64,000 bases of DNA from Acanthaster planci (taxonomy: Eukaryota > Echinodermata > Asteroidea > Valvatida > Acanthasteridae): NCBI RefSeq assembly GCF_001949145.1, contig NW_019091360.1, forward strand, positions 2,012,178 to 2,076,177, written 5' to 3'. A program made the translations under genes and the position numbers. Below, piece after piece: positions 1 through 12,470 of this stretch (positions are counted from its first letter, which is position 1; every line of letters begins with the position of its first letter). Below the pieces are notes generated by a model. It was not told the origin of the DNA. It made no database searches and saw nothing but the letters and a program-made list of their open reading frames with translations.

Positions 1-31
1 TACTCTTGCTATTCTTTGGAGAGGGTGCTAG

Positions 32-449
32 ACTCGAGTGGAGGGTTGGTTTAAAGGCAATCCGGACGGGGTGGGGCTTGAAACGGTATTCGCAGGTTGC
101 ATATTACTGGCCACACGTGCACTGGAGCATGAATGTGTTGGATACTGTGGTGGATCAGAGATGCCAAAGGGGGCATCGGGTAGAGAAGACCCCAACGCCT
201 TGGGTGGGTGCAAAGTATGGGTTTCGAGTATGGACCCTACTGCCCAGGGGTGGGGGCTGTCTTGGGTGCTAGTACTAAAAGTAGAGTGGGCGCCATGTGT
301 CGCTGAGCTGTCAGCTGTGACACCTCATGATGTATTTCCTTCACTGAAATCTGTGTTGCACCATGGAGGGGATTCCTCCATGGTTGCACAAAGTTTGAAC
401 AATTTGTTGCGTAAATATGTCAGCCAGCGAGGCAAAGACAAGCAAGATG
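32..449 (+). CDS. possible 3' part of an exon, unknown protein
   Basis: A plus-strand frame stays open from about position 32 to a good splice donor, ATG|gtaaga, at 449/450. It contains a methionine at 38 that may not be the true start. The predicted peptide has Gly- and Cys-containing segments and a basic C-terminal end (KYVSQRGKDKQD) just before the donor. GC content is higher than in the following 2 kb. I do not recognise a domain. It could be a real host exon cut by the window edge or a chance open frame. Confidence 0.2.
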
Positions 450-775
450 GTAAGAATTAAGAAAGGCAATCTGCCCTCCTCAAAACCCATGAATATTGTC
501 CCTTTCAGTACCTGTCAGGTAGAATTAGAAGGTTGGAATGGAATCACTTAATTTGCGGCTTTGTCATAAAACCTGTTTTTTTTTCATCTCCACAAGGTGA
601 AGTACTGTGCACTATGCATGTACATGTAGGTCTACACGCACGTACATATATGTGTAGGTGGTCTTGTTTTGGAAGGATTGATGTTGCTATCCCATGTATT
701 GGCTATTTCCCTATATAACAATGGATAACTTGACGACTTTTTTGAGGTTGTGTAGATTTTCCTTGGGCTGTTGTC
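450..775. other. non-coding, nothing recognised
   Basis: AT-rich DNA after the candidate splice donor. It holds a short TACATGTA-type stretch near 615-655. No gene or repeat structure is recognised. Confidence 0.4.
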
Positions 776-910
776 TATGGGCCCGTTTGTTTCACACTGA
801 CCTGGGTCTTGGTAAATGGTCCCATGGCCCAAAGCTGGTTAGCACTATGATTGGGCAGGTTCTGGTGTCAGTGAACCAAAGTCAGATCATGTTGATCGAG
901 TGTGTCGTTT
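776..910. repeat. dispersed repeat, copy 1 (partner at 8360-8483)
   Basis: The segment AAAGCTGGTT...GGGCAGGTTCTGGTGTCAGTG (about 829-890) recurs at about 8373-8432. The word CCCGTTTGTTTCACACTGA at about 782 recurs inverted at 8459-8481 (TGTGAAACAAACAGACCC). This suggests a short non-autonomous element with inverted ends whose two copies are trimmed differently. No transposase is present. Confidence 0.45.
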
Positions 911-1750
911 AATAGGGTTTGAGCTGTATCAGGGGATCAAAAAAGGTATTTTACACATGTACAATTCACCTTTTATTAGTTCATTACGGATTTTTGATTC
1001 ATCTCTTCTGTTAAGATAGGAAGTAATTTTCTGTGTGGAACTTTGTGTTGCTTGCTTTTCCACTGAATGTCATTGATCCAAAAAATGAATGAGTTTCATC
1101 TTTGATTGTTGGAATCAAAAAGTCATTGATCTTGAAATGATTCTGTGTGGGCTTGCCCCCACAAAGGGACAGGGATTTGCACAAGATTCATTGATTGAGC
1201 TTGAGAATATTATGCGTTGATGCAATGTAATAGTGGTGGTTATTGGTGAAGTTTTCAGTAAATGATAGGTACTGTTACCAATTAATTCAGTTGTCGTAAA
1301 ATATATCGAAGATTTTACAGGTTTTCCCAGTCAATTTCGGCAAAAGAGCAGCCAGTTTAATTTTTGTGTGTTCAAATTTGTTGCCATTTTTCCACTTAAG
1401 ATTTTTTACCATTTTACGTTCAGAATTTAGGCATTCAATTTTGTTTGGAGTCATTCAGATTCCTTCAGCAGTGTGTTCAATTTAGGATAGCATCCTTCTT
1501 TTTTGTGACGAACAATCATCATTCAATTTAGCAAAGGCTGGTTCGACTGGACATTTTTGCTGATTTCCTTATTTCAATTTCGTAAGGAGGCAATGAATTT
1601 TGCAAAATGAAAAATCAAATTAAAGTAAGATAAATCTATGTCAAAAACAAAACAAAGCCAAAAGTAACAGATTAATTTAAACAGACCACTTTTGACAGTC
1701 ACATTTTTTATTATCTTTGTTAGTGAAATCGTGTCTGGTAATTAGCTTTC
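911..1750. other. AT-rich non-coding, nothing recognised
   Basis: Low-complexity AT-rich sequence with no open frame of note and no clear repeat. Probably intron or intergenic DNA. Confidence 0.4.
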
Positions 1751-1752
1751 TT

Positions 1753-1873
1753 ATACCGTAGGTAGGGTTAGAGGTGTCTGTCCCTGGGAAAGATAGAAAC
1801 ATCACCGATGCCAGCAGGGTTAGGTCTAGGTAAAATAATTCTCCCGGGACAGACGTATCCCCATACCGCAGCT
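1753..1873. mobile_element. short inverted-repeat (MITE-like) element
   Basis: Two arms around GGTGTCTGTCCCTGGGA (from about 1773) and the inverted CTCCCGGGACAGACG (1841-1855) face each other across about 50 bp. Flanking bases pair further but imperfectly (TACCGTAGG against CCATACCGCAG). The size and lack of coding fit a small non-autonomous DNA element. Target duplications are not clear. Confidence 0.35.
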
Positions 1874-2239
1874 TTAAGGTACTAGGCGCTGTGACATTCA
1901 TTCATTCATTACTTCAGTATCCATTTATTTTTAAGTTGTACCTTACTGTGATGTTGATTATTTTTATGGAAACGGCGCATTGTAAATTTTCAATAATTCT
2001 TCTTTATGAAACATTCTGTTTTCCATATTGTGAGGGGGTTCTTTATGGTTTTTATTTACCCTGATTTCTTATTTTTATCTATATTGTTTCCATCTTCCTC
2101 AACCATCAATCTTCCCGTGTTGGTGTGCGAGACATCTTGGCATATGTATATGTTTGGGTATGGTTTTTACCACTGCATGTGTTTCAATTGCATCAATGTT
2201 CTGAATGACTGCTTGCTAAAGTAGATCATCATCCACTAC

Positions 2240-2745
2240 TATGGATTCATTCATGCTTCAGCCTGTCTGTCTCCAACATGTTATTGCCACTCCTGTAACC
2301 CCAGGGTGCAGCCTTGAATGCAAAAGGTGCCATCTCCTCCGTGCCGTTCAGGAATGGGGACTAGGGAGGAAGGAGCTTCAGCGTGATCATTGGCTTTGTA
2401 CCTTCAGGGAGTTGGGGCGTGTATGTGAGGCCTCGCATTATCGTAAATACAGGTGTGGAATGTCCTCCACTAGTTTCAGTGTTATCATCATTATGCATCC
2501 AAGGTCCTGGCTATGGTTGTAGTGGAAACCCCTGGCCTCTCAGGTACATGCAGATGCTCACTCAAACTAGCCTTCATCTGCTGAAGAGTCAAGAGAGGAG
2601 TATCATCAAGGATACCTTGCAGGTGGTTTTGCATCTCATCATTCATAATGAAGTGTGTTTTAATCACTCCACCTTTGGCCTGTTGCCTTCCAGTCCTCAA
2701 ATATGTTGCATCAGTTGACCTCGCTGTGGACTTGTTGATGCTCAA
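2240..2745 (-). pseudogene. decayed Tc1/IS630-type transposase, N-terminal HTH region
   Basis: Read on minus from 2745, the frame gives a peptide whose last ~50 residues look like the winged helix-turn-helix of Tc1/IS630-type transposases: a conserved LLTLQQMKASL helix, then PGVSTTTIARTL as the recognition helix. After a break at about 2490, a second minus frame continues with MMITLKLVEDIP, the kind of sequence that follows this HTH in the family. No DDE catalytic core can be followed, and stops and shifts are frequent. It is a fragment of a dead element. The family call rests on motif memory only. Confidence 0.4.
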
Positions 2746-3599
2746 ATTGACTGTAAGCTCAAGGTAGTCTTGCTCGTTCCCTCAAAAGCATCAATCAACC
2801 TTTCCCAATCACTCTTGCATAGCGACCACAAGCTGCCATTTCTTCAAATGATGTGTACATAGCTGTAGTGAAAGGTTGTCTTCCAAGAACATCAGCAGAG
2901 TGTCTCCTGTGCCCATAAGTGAACCGTATTTATACCATTAACATTCTGAAGGAAATATTTTAACTGTGTTTTTTAGATTGTACAAATTGCACAAATGCCT
3001 GCCCAGTGATGAAAACGAATGGCCAAAGACATGCCTCCAACAAACACCTGCTAATTGACTGCTTTTTGGTTGAATTGTTAATTTGGGCGACCTAATTTCA
3101 TTAAATTGAATGACGCACTCAGTTCTTTTTGCCTAGTCGTAAAATGAAATTGAATGACCGTTTTACAGCTGCATTCAATTACACTCAAAATAGAATGGCA
3201 CGGAAGTTAAATTGGTTGCTCATTTGCCAAAATTGATTGGGAAAATATACCGGTGTATATATTTTACAGGAGGGGATTAAAGTTGTTCGATCCAAAGATC
3301 GTGTGGCAGGGATCTCCTTGGAATTTTGGAATTGGAATTTTCCCTTTTCACCTGGATAGCTTCACGCAGCTGCCTTAGCAAGTTGGTGTATGTACATATA
3401 TGTGTAGAGTAGTTAATACTCCTGATCATACAGCATCCACAGGGATCTTTGTTACATGTATGTCAATGTAGCTGCAATCTGCATTCATGTATTACCCGTG
3501 TTTGACCCTAGAAAATACGGCATTACTCAAATTTTCTTGCGTACCAGTATTTCTCTAGGTATTTCAGTTGGGTCGGTGAATTTATTATTTTGGGAGAAT

Positions 3600-5330
3600 T
3601 TTAGGAAGACATTGAAAACCTGCCAGTACTGTATGTATTGTCACATATGTGAGCACTAGTAAAACAGAAAAATTCAATTTTTTTCCCCCATTTTTGTTTG
3701 GTTGATGGAATATGACTCTGCAACGGGCCATTCTTTAATGTAGCATTTGAAAATGTGTGGCTCTGGAAAGAGCCGTTTGGGTTTGTGTCAGTGGAGTGTT
3801 CGATCTTCCAAAGGTTGGACTGGTGTAGATGGCTGCAACCAGAAGTCCCGATGTCTGCATGCAGGCCATCACTCACATAGTAAATTTGCCCATAACTGGA
3901 ATACCCTTGTTTACATCCGTCTGGCACTTCTTCACTGGTTGCGGCACATCAAGGACTCCCTTACATGCCTCACCGAGGACCATCTGGATGGTGACACACT
4001 TGGTCTCTGCAAGTGGGATGAGATATCTGGTACAGCTTCAAGCCCAGTCTATTGGCCTTGACGCTCAGCCTCCTGTACTACGTGCCAGCCCTCCATAGCG
4101 TTGTTGCTACATGTATGTGTACTGTGGTTGAAGATTGACCAGGGCTTTGGTGGCCAAATTACTGCTATTCCTCCAGATGTCTTGGACATGTTCATGCACT
4201 CAAACAGCTGGCTCAGGAGGAGTTGCGTGACTTTATGAGCTTGATGAAGGAGGGCTGCACATGTGGTAGGTTCATCGGGAGAGCCATCAGCTTCCGGATG
4301 ACGCATTGCACGGCAGAGTCTGATATGTCAGGGGCTGCTGGGCTGAGGCATTGGCACTATTGCTGGAGTCTAGTGGTATTAGACACCCTGGAACGTGGCA
4401 GTTGGGTAAAATAGCTTGAAGTGCTGATCGCAGTCTGGACTCAAAACCCAGTTTGATGAGTGCACTGGATATTCCTTTCTGTCAGAGGCAGACTCTTCTT
4501 CAAAGGCCCAAAGAACTTTCCGATAGACTTTCTTATTGTGGCTTGACATCAGACAGAATGCCAAGGGGACTTGCTTTTGTAGTCCACGTTCTGATTTCAC
4601 AAAAGTAAAGGTGTATGCTCAGAAGCTCAGTGAAATGCTTGTGAGACAACATCGGAAGTACTGTCACAAGTCTTGGCTTGATCAAGGGTGATAGCTTTTA
4701 CTGGGGTCATGAAGAACAGGTGTCTTTTTTCATCCACGACGATGTCCTTGACTAAGAAATCTGCAGGAATGAAATCAGTAGCCAGCTGAAACTTGAGATC
4801 GATGAGATCTTGCTGCTGCAGATCTTAATGAGTACGTACCCTGTATGGCAACCTAGAAGTTGGCTGGCTTGGAGAAGCTTGTATATGTAGGTGGAACATC
4901 AGATGAGAGGCCCGTCATCATTACCTCTTTGACGCTGGCATATATGGCAAATATAACCTCAACAGCAACTGGATGTCTGTACAGTACTGTAGATGAGCCA
5001 GCAATGAAGCTCTTCCCATCTTGAAGAAGAACAGAAACCAGGCAGTCAAGAGCACATGCATTATGACGGGTTTCGTTGCCATCGCTTAATGTACTTGTAG
5101 CCACAGTTTTCAATCAGAATTGGCTTTCCTTGCTGACGTTGTACTATCTCCTTCCATATTAAACAGGTGTTGACCGACAAAGGCAAGGACTTCAGGGACA
5201 GATGCAGTGTTGATGCTCTCCTCAGGCATGTCAGGCGGCCGATGGATCTGAAAACTACCAGAGACTTCAAATGGCAGGTCAGACTCCTCGTTCCTACAAG
5301 TGGCGTGCTCATCCACTTCCATTTATGTCA
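3600..5330 (-). pseudogene. MULE transposase with FLYWCH zinc finger, decayed
   Basis: Several minus-strand frames, in the right order, match a Mutator-like transposase. An acidic N-terminal stretch lies at 5322-5110. A FLYWCH-type finger begins at about 5150 (QQGKPILIENCGYKYI) and runs into a region with Cys and RHPV. The MULE core follows: FLVKDIVVDEKRHLFFMTP near 4740, a DSTS where active members have DGTF, then QVPLAFCLMS and VYRKVLWAFEE at about 4570-4510. The C-terminal signature PWSIFNHS...NNAMEGWHVV lies at about 4150-4070. At least four frameshifts and several stops separate these parts, so it is not functional. The match in order and spacing makes the family call fairly safe. Confidence 0.65.
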
Positions 5331-5639
5331 TCAACAATTCCAGGAGGAGAAAGAGCTTGGGTCAATGCAGTGATACATGTACTTTCTCCGACTGGAGTCA
5401 GAGTGGGTGAAAGAAATGGAACATGTCGCACAATGCCACGATTTACAATGTAAGCTCAGAGGAATTGTTCATGAACTGCTCGCGTCACGTGTCAGATCGA
5501 TGTTGCCATCTGTTGGGACAGTCGCACTGGAGAGCGTTCTGGTTGCAGTGGACAGCCTTGTTGCACACAATGCAGGGCAACTTCATCTTGAGATTATGCT
5601 GTGACTTGAACGGGGAAAAGTGACTTGAAGCAGGACATA

Positions 5640-7230
5640 TCTTGTGTCTTGATAGCAGTGGTTAATTGATATACATGTGACTGGCAGTGATCACACTGGA
5701 CTTTCAGACATGTTTAGAGGTACATGTATATAGAGAAATTTTCATAGCTGTAATGGACATGCAACAAAATTAACAATGCCCCAAAGTAATGGATGAAGCC
5801 AATAATTCACCCACTCTTGAACAGCAACATTAAAAATGATTAATACCTGACACTTCAGTTACCATCTGCACTACAAAATGACGACATGAACTCAGTGGCT
5901 ATCTTGACACTACTTTATTTAGCATTCATAAAGAGAATCATCAAGCCATGATTGACCAGCGGTGGCAGGAAACAGACAGATTATTCGGATAGATCTATAA
6001 TAACTCTGTAATCACTAACATAATTGAATGGCATCTGTCTACGAACTAGAAAACAATTTTACTTTTGATAAGAAAGTTTTATAGGCTTGGCAACCAATTT
6101 TTGCAGTCACAGTTTAATAAACCTTAACAAGCACTTTTCAAAAATGTATAACTGCATAGGATTTCAAGCAGCCCTTTGTTTAAATTACAGTATGAGAAAA
6201 GGTCATCACAAAGTTATTCCAAATACATGTAGGCGTGGTTTGTAAAACCCAAAGGTACATCATGCAGGAGTGAAAAAAAGACCATGAATTGTTAATGGTT
6301 TGTTGTTTACAGATATTTGTATTTTCAGCCAGAAAAAAGGCTGTACAGTTACATGAAAACAAAACTTACTATGTACAGTACACCAAGAATCCTTATTTAA
6401 TGAAAATCATTAGACGCATAAAAATGATGGAGTCTTATAAAACAATTTATCCAATCCCACCTTAAAACTAAACACAATCTGACCAATAAGAATAGAAGCT
6501 CAACAAATAACATGACAAATCTCAGTATGAAATCCAAGAAAATCTACAGATGTGTAAAATAATTCTGTAAAAATTACAGATTAATTAAAACTTTAACTAA
6601 TTGCAGATACTGATGACGGACTGCTGATCAAAGACGAACCCACCTCCTGAAATCCCTACAGACTTTAAGATCATTGATAAAAAAAGAAAAAATTTCTTGC
6701 CAATGAAAAGGAGAGTTACTTTAGGAATCAAAGAAAATATTCTACTACTGCACAAGTACATTTGTATCCAACCATGTCTGCATTTCATGCATGTGATGTA
6801 CGAGTTGGTGCACGAGTTACATGTAGCTTGCGTACGAGTTGAGCGAACTGTATATGAGTGTGAGTTGGCATGAGTATGAGTTGACCTGTCCCATTATCGT
6901 TCATGAATTTGTGCATTATGTTTAAACATCGTTCGCAACTGCATTGGGTTTGTAAATTCTCTCTAGTGATGGCCACTGAATTTTAGCAAATCGACAGTTA
7001 CTTGTACATATCTTCACTAAAGAAAGGACATGTTCCAGGCAAGCTTTTTTGTTTTTATTAAAGAAATGATGCCCTGTTTGTGACAAATTATCTGCCTGAA
7101 ATCTTTCACCCATATTTGTGATCATTAGTAAGGACAGGACTGTGGTACCATGGCAGGATTGGGCTAGTGCAGTTCTGACTTTGAAGCAGGATCTGTGCAT
7201 TGAGACTTCGTTCTCAGGACCCAGTGATCT
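5640..7230. other. AT-rich non-coding region
   Basis: Mostly AT-rich with no recognisable coding signal. Minus-strand frames at 7200-6922 and 7446-7237 are open but match nothing I know. A short GAGTTG-rich stretch (CGAGTTG, TGAGTTG) lies at about 6800-6890. Confidence 0.35.
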
Positions 7231-7699
7231 GCAATTTTAGAAATGTCGTCGCAAGAAGTGCTTGAGAACTGGATCTCCGGAAGACTTGACATGTTGAAAA
7301 TTGCATCTACAGGGGTTGCCTGTTTCCACATATTTTGGTGACAGGAGCCACCTTGCTGTTTTGTCTATATCGGGCCGTTTGTCGCAGGCAAAATTAATGT
7401 GGCCCACATTCCAGCCAATTTGCACATCCAGGGAACTCTTTGCCATCCATGGAGTCTTCCTTTGTTGCAGAGTCTTCCCTAGTCTTTGTCTGTAAGATCT
7501 TTTCTTTTATGTTACACGTACATGTATACAGATGTGTGAGAACTTACAGGGACTTTTCAACCTAATCTGATCATTGGACAATAGCATTACCTAATCATTG
7601 TTAAGTTTTCTTAAACCCTGTAGACACTTGCAATGTTTCATATTTCCATTCATAATTCACCACTGTTTCTTTCATCTTTAAGATATCAGTTTGATCTTG

Positions 7700-8260
7700 T
7701 TACATAAGATAAAATAGTAATTCACATGGAATCACTGATGGTTTGGAGAATTTTGGATTGTAACAATGGTCTGGCCCTTTGGACGGAAATCCACAAACAA
7801 AACCATTTTGGCATCTAAACAAATTGAGGCTTTCACTTTCCCAACAGATGAAATGACCTTCTTTGGAGGAGGTGAGGACAGGTGTGTCTGCTGCCCAGAG
7901 GCACAGAATGTTTCTTGGTCTCTTTTTCAAAGTTATGGACCCAACACTACTCCTCAGTTTGAGATGCCAGTGGCCAGTGGTGTTTTTTGTACATGTAGTT
8001 GAAGGCCAGCCAGACCTTGGTTTATCTTCATCTTGGCTGTTTTCCCTTCCTTAAATCAGCTACCCATATGTTCCCATTTGCCATGAGGGAACACCATCTC
8101 CCATATACCAACCACATTGGCATGGATTTGCCTGCCAGAACTGAACCTGGCAAATTGAGTTCTTTGATGACAGCCTGGTACTTTGTAGTTTTCTCCATTT
8201 TCACCACAAGTTGATACCTTTAAACTACCGAGTCGTGCTACAGTTACCAAAGTTGCTGTT
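7700..8260 (-). pseudogene. possible decayed coding region, unknown
   Basis: Minus frames 8250-8056 and 7930-7700, with a third frame between them, are open and low in stops. They read like a broken protein with Cys and His residues (GHFICWESESLNLFRCQNG) and a stretch KTTKYQAVIKELNLPGSVLA near 8190. I cannot place it in a family. It may be a transposase fragment or chance. Confidence 0.2.
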
Positions 8261-8359
8261 TATGTAAATTAACAAGCTATAGTTAGGTATCTGCAGAGCT
8301 GATACGTGTCTTCATGTACATAGCACCTGTTCATTTTACATGGATCTTAATTGATCGCG

Positions 8360-8483
8360 ATCCGTGATCCTAAAGCTGGTTTGCGCTATCCTTTGCGCTA
8401 GGCAGGTTCTGGTGTCAGTGAACCAATGACAGATCACTCACTTATCACGATCCAGATCAATGTGAAACAAACAGACCCATTGT
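8360..8483. repeat. dispersed repeat, copy 2 (partner at 776-910)
   Basis: Shares GGCAGGTTCTGGTGTCAGTG and flanking bases with copy 1 and ends with an inverted copy of the GTTTGTTTCAC motif. It has an extra near-duplicate of TTTGCGCTA. Probably a non-autonomous element. Confidence 0.45.
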
Positions 8484-8489
8484 TTCCTT

Positions 8490-9120
8490 GCTGCAGTGTT
8501 CGCAGGTCTGACCCATCTAACTACCGGTAAATGTTTTCATCATTATGCCGATATTTAGAATGATAAAACATCAATACGATGAACAGTAGGTAGTTTGCTT
8601 GTGTAGATACCAAGTTTGTTATATTTATTTCAACAAAAGTTGGTAATGTCAACCAGTCCAATTTGTTCAAGTCAATTGCCTCATAAACCTTTTTCCCTAA
8701 GTCAAGTCTCCAGTCAAAAAAAATTGCAACTTCTTTTTCTAAAAATCTGCTGTTTACCCTGGCATATTATTTATTGAAAAACTAAATCTGTTGTCACAGA
8801 ATGAATGATTTTAATGTAGATTTGGAACATACATTGTATACATGAACATGTAGCTTAAAGTTTAACCATGAAGGTTACATTTTGCATCTGTGATGTACAG
8901 ATCTATGAAATATCAATGAAATTGAAAGGGAAAAATTCAGCCTATTGGTTACAAAATTGTGTCCCAATTTCCATATTTTTTAACTTGCAAGAGTAGACTT
9001 CAGGTCAGCTAATGTACATTGTATATACCTAGCAATAAGGTCAGAAATTACTTTACCTTTACCCTCATGTTTGAGACTCAGTGTTTGTTGCCTACAGCAC
9101 TCCCACTCATCTGCTGCCGC
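8490..9120. other. AT-rich non-coding, nothing recognised
   Basis: No open frame, tandem repeat or inverted repeat was recognised in this stretch. Confidence 0.4.
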
Positions 9121-9128
9121 AGAACCAA

Positions 9129-9546
9129 TTACACGTAACAGAGTTGGAGCCCAGAATATGCCGGGATTAAGTTGGTTGGCAACATGAAGAGCTTCATTTC
9201 AGGACAGGGGTCCATAGCATCCCTTAGGCGGGACGTCCTTCCTTGGCCGGTTGATATACCGGCTGGGCATGCCCGGCCATTTTCTGGCTGCTTTGATCCT
9301 CGGCCGGTAGAAACGGCCTCTCTGGCCAGTACGAAGCCTGTCTGCTCTGGTACACGTGCCGGCACTTCAAAGGCACACAGCAAAAGATCTGCAGTTAGCG
9401 TAGTGACCAATCGCCGGCCAACCTCCAGAGTTGAACAAAAGCCCGCTGTAAGCGGATTAGGCCTTGTGTCTTGTGAACAAGACGTAAAGCCCAGTTTCCA
9501 GATCTCAGCCACAGAGCATTATACGGTACGTCGTTTTTCCTATTGA
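9129..9546. other. GC-rich island, open on both strands
   Basis: A sharp rise in GC with many CCGG/GGCC words (GGCCGGTTGATATACCGGC, CCGGCCATTTTCTGG). It is open for 124 codons on plus (9172) and 127 on minus (9512). Neither product is recognisable. Similar GGCCGG-rich sequence appears at about 14155-14225, so this may be part of a repeat family rather than a gene. Confidence 0.25.
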
Positions 9547-9589
9547 TTTGTAGGCCCTTTTGAGTAAAAGTAATATGTAGAATTTTATT

Positions 9590-10035
9590 TTACAAAATTT
9601 AAAAATTAAAAAATTACAAAAGGTTGTTCCGACATCATGTATGGAGTTTCGATGCTCTCGCATGCATGTGTACTGAGTTTTGGTGAAAAGAATCCAAAAA
9701 ATGAATGCTTTTGCAGTGTCATGCACTGGCAGAAAAACTGAATTTTGACCATAAAATTTTCAAAAATAAAAAAAAAAAAAAATTTTTAAATAAAATTCTG
9801 TTCCAAAGACCATTATCTTGCTACATATGACTGGGAAGGTTGTTACGACATCATACGTGGAGTTTCGATGCATTGGCATGCATGTGTACTGAGTTTTGGT
9901 GAAAAAAGCCAAAAAAGGAATGTTATGCTTTTGCAATGTCATGCACTAGATGAAAAACTGAATTTTGACCATAAAATTTGAAATTCTGTTCCAAGGACCA
10001 TTATCTTGCTACATTATTACTGGGAAGGTTGGGGG
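9590..10035. repeat. tandem repeat, ~218 bp unit, about two copies
   Basis: GGTTGTTCCGACATCATG at about 9622 recurs as GGTTGTTACGACATCATA at about 9838. AATTTTGACCATAAAATTT recurs at about 9742 and 9961, and TTCTGTTCCAAAGACCATTA at about 9797 recurs at about 9985. The offset is 216-220 bp throughout. The copies differ by scattered substitutions and an A-run indel. Confidence 0.7.
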
Positions 10036-10181
10036 TGGTGGAATAAACATGCAAGAGGAGGTATGACACTGTTTTAAAAAATGTATTCCAACCTTATTCA
10101 AACATATGCCAAGAAGCAAATCTCTTTTTTGAACTTGTGTGGCTCTGAAAAGAGCTGTTTATTTTGGAAGCACCTTTCTCT

Positions 10182-11987
10182 TCATGTGCATGTAATGCAC
10201 GAGTCTCGCGTCACGTTGCTGCGTGTGCGATCTCCTTCGAGTGTGCTGTCAAGTCCAGGATCAAGTGCTACTCTCTCCAGCTTTCCCCAAAGCACTTGAG
10301 ATGCCAACTCGCGCCATGTCTCATAATGGCCTTTGTGACGCCGAGATGCCCGTGGAGTAAAAAGAAGACCGCCACCATATGCACGTAGAAATGTCATGAG
10401 TTTTATGGCATGGACAGGATTCCTTGTGCAGTGGTGACAGTGGCGATCTTCACATTTGATGAATTCAAGCGTGAATGTCCGTTGAACCAAGTGTCTTGCC
10501 AGAAATCTGTACTCCTCTGCAAGTACAGATAGGGTTGGTGTGGTACGGATCTTGGTAGAACTGGTGTCACTGAGTTCTTCAACCAGAGATTCATCCCTGT
10601 AGTTCTGCTGTGAGGTTGACTTTATTGCCACAGGAGAGACTGGGAAAGAGTCGAATGTTCTACCTTGAAGACAGTGTTGTACATCATCGATCGCCTTGTC
10701 GAGGTTACCATCATCCTTCTCATCTGGCACAATATTACCCCCCCCTGCAAAGTTGCAGTCAACTGTAGACCAGTCAACCACATGGTCAAGGAAGCCCAAC
10801 TATGTTTGATCATGTTGATCCTGCTGTCCCCAGGAGCGTACGATGTGATGCAAAGGTAATCCAGGCACAAGTCAAGCCAGAGTCGTCCCATCATCATGAC
10901 TGTCTTCACGCTATCCTTTTGCCAGTCAGGACCATTGTCAGACAAAATCACAGCGGCATGTTTCCCATGTTTTTCTCATTCCTCTCTGATGAGAGGAAGC
11001 AGGTCGGTGTTGTGATTATACACTGATGCCTTGAAAAACTTGTTTCCTCGCAGACGAACAGTTAGTGGCCCAGTTCTCGGGTACCTGTGGTACAGGTGAC
11101 CCAATTCATCTGTAAGATACAAGCTTTTTGATGAAGGCGTGGCTTGACAAGGCAGAGGATTTTCTTGCGTGTTAGTGCCGTTAGCTTTGACGGGTGGTTC
11201 TCTTTCTGAACTCACTGACCGGGACCTCTCCCTTGGAGTAGTGACCTCACGGTGGAGAAGTTGCATGTATCCGCTGGGGATGGCCTTGTAACCTGTTGCA
11301 AAGTTGTGGTCTGGGTAGCACACTTTGTCATGCTTCAGGAAAAACGTTTTAAAGGCCATTCCCCTATCTACACACAGACCTCTGCACAGACCAGCTGGAA
11401 ACTTTGTCGTTAAAACATGCAGCCATTTCCAGCACGTAGTTGACAGAAGTGCGCAAAAGTGAGAGGCCATGTGGGTATTTGCTGATGTCATTTTTCTTGA
11501 CTCCAAAATTGACATCGATGACAGACTGCTATCTGATGCTGGCCTTGTTGAAACGATTTGGTGGGACAAAAAGCTGTCGCAATGTGCTTGTGCTGATGCA
11601 GGGTTTCTTGACCTCGGGTCTTTTCTTCACAACCTGTTCTTGCAGCTGATGAGCACTAACACCAACAGAAGACCACGATTCTGACCGCCGTCTGAGCAGC
11701 GAAACCATGCTGTGTTAAGCACGTCGACAATGGTGGGCACCAGCGATGGATATTTTTCAAAGAGTGGTTTCTTTCAGCCTTTTTGCAGAAGCTGACCTTG
11801 AGTGGGAATCTGACGATGCTCAAATAGCCTCTTTTTTTGTCATGGATTGACGGCTGTGCATTGGCTTCGGAGACGAAAATGGTAAGTGGTTAGTTGATGT
11901 GTTGGGTGGAGATATTGCAGCAGCTGCAAGGGGGCTGAAAACTGGTTTTTCCGGCTCATGATGAAAGTGTCGCGGGTTGAACTCCAT
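10182..11987 (-). pseudogene. DDE transposase-like gene, divergent partner of the BEN gene
   Basis: A minus-strand gene with a visible start at 11987 (AAGATGG context). It opens with a Pro/Ser/Ala-rich N-terminus (MEFNPRHFHHEPEKP) and then breaks frame near 11850. The middle part (about 11660-11420) reads STLRQLFVPPNRFNKASI, with one stop at about 11535, then KKNDISKYPHGLSLL. The 11569-10976 frame carries HNFATGYKAIPSGYM and a TGPLTVRLRGNKFF segment. The next frame has LSDNGPDW, where the catalytic-type Asp is kept, and SYAPGDSRINMIKHSW, where the usual NPIEH Glu appears as Lys. The C-terminal frame 10799-10182 has a Cys/His cluster CEDRHCHHC and ends around HKGHYETWRELA. This order resembles uncharacterised DDE transposase-like proteins of marine invertebrates. 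Frameshifts at about 11850, 11390, 10970 and 10780 make it a pseudogene or badly assembled. Class within DDE unknown. Confidence 0.5.
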
Positions 11988-12243
11988 CTTGGAACTTTAA
12001 CAGACGCAATATGAGGGCTTTTTCAATACTGTTTGCCCAATGCTACAAATAATTGGCTTAAAATCAAACCCCACTAACCACCCAATCGCGAGCATACCCG
12101 GTGAAGCGAATCACTATACAACAATGCCCATTAATGTGCAATCATGACCGAATGCGCATTTCCCAGTACAGCCATTGAGTGCACCTGAGTATGATCATCT
12201 TTCTTGATTTACCTTTGGATATTCTACGGTACGTTTTGCAAAA
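11988..12243. promoter_or_regulatory. putative shared bidirectional promoter
   Basis: The start codons of the minus DDE-like gene (11987) and the plus BEN-domain gene (12244) are separated by only these 256 bases. No TATA box is obvious. The role is inferred from gene arrangement alone. Confidence 0.35.
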
Positions 12244-12295
12244 ATGGACTCCATTTTCAGTAGCAATTCCCGCAGCCCAATCAGCAAACATCAAT
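12244..12295 (+). CDS. BEN-domain gene, exon 1
   Basis: ATG at 12244 opens 17 codons (MDSIFSSNSRSPISKHQ) plus one base, ending at a strong donor T|gtaagg at 12296. The one-base overhang joins in phase with the acceptor at 12470 (polypyrimidine run then AACAG), giving a Tyr codon and an uninterrupted frame into exon 2. The short Ser-rich start suggests a disordered N-terminus. Confidence 0.5.
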
Positions 12296-12470
12296 GTAAG
12301 GAAAAAGTTCTTTTAAAAGCTTCTACGTGTATTCAACAATTTGCATACGGCTGTGAATTTGTTTTTAATGGAAAACCGAAATGGATCTGAAATTCGCTAG
12401 ATCTAAATACGTGTCCGATGGTATATTTTTACTCAACTTTTCATATCTTCTATGTCACTTTTTTTAACAG

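Noticed and set aside
9129-9546. 124-127 codon frames as a gene
   Set aside because: Open on both strands in a GC-rich patch where stops are rare; no motif on either strand.
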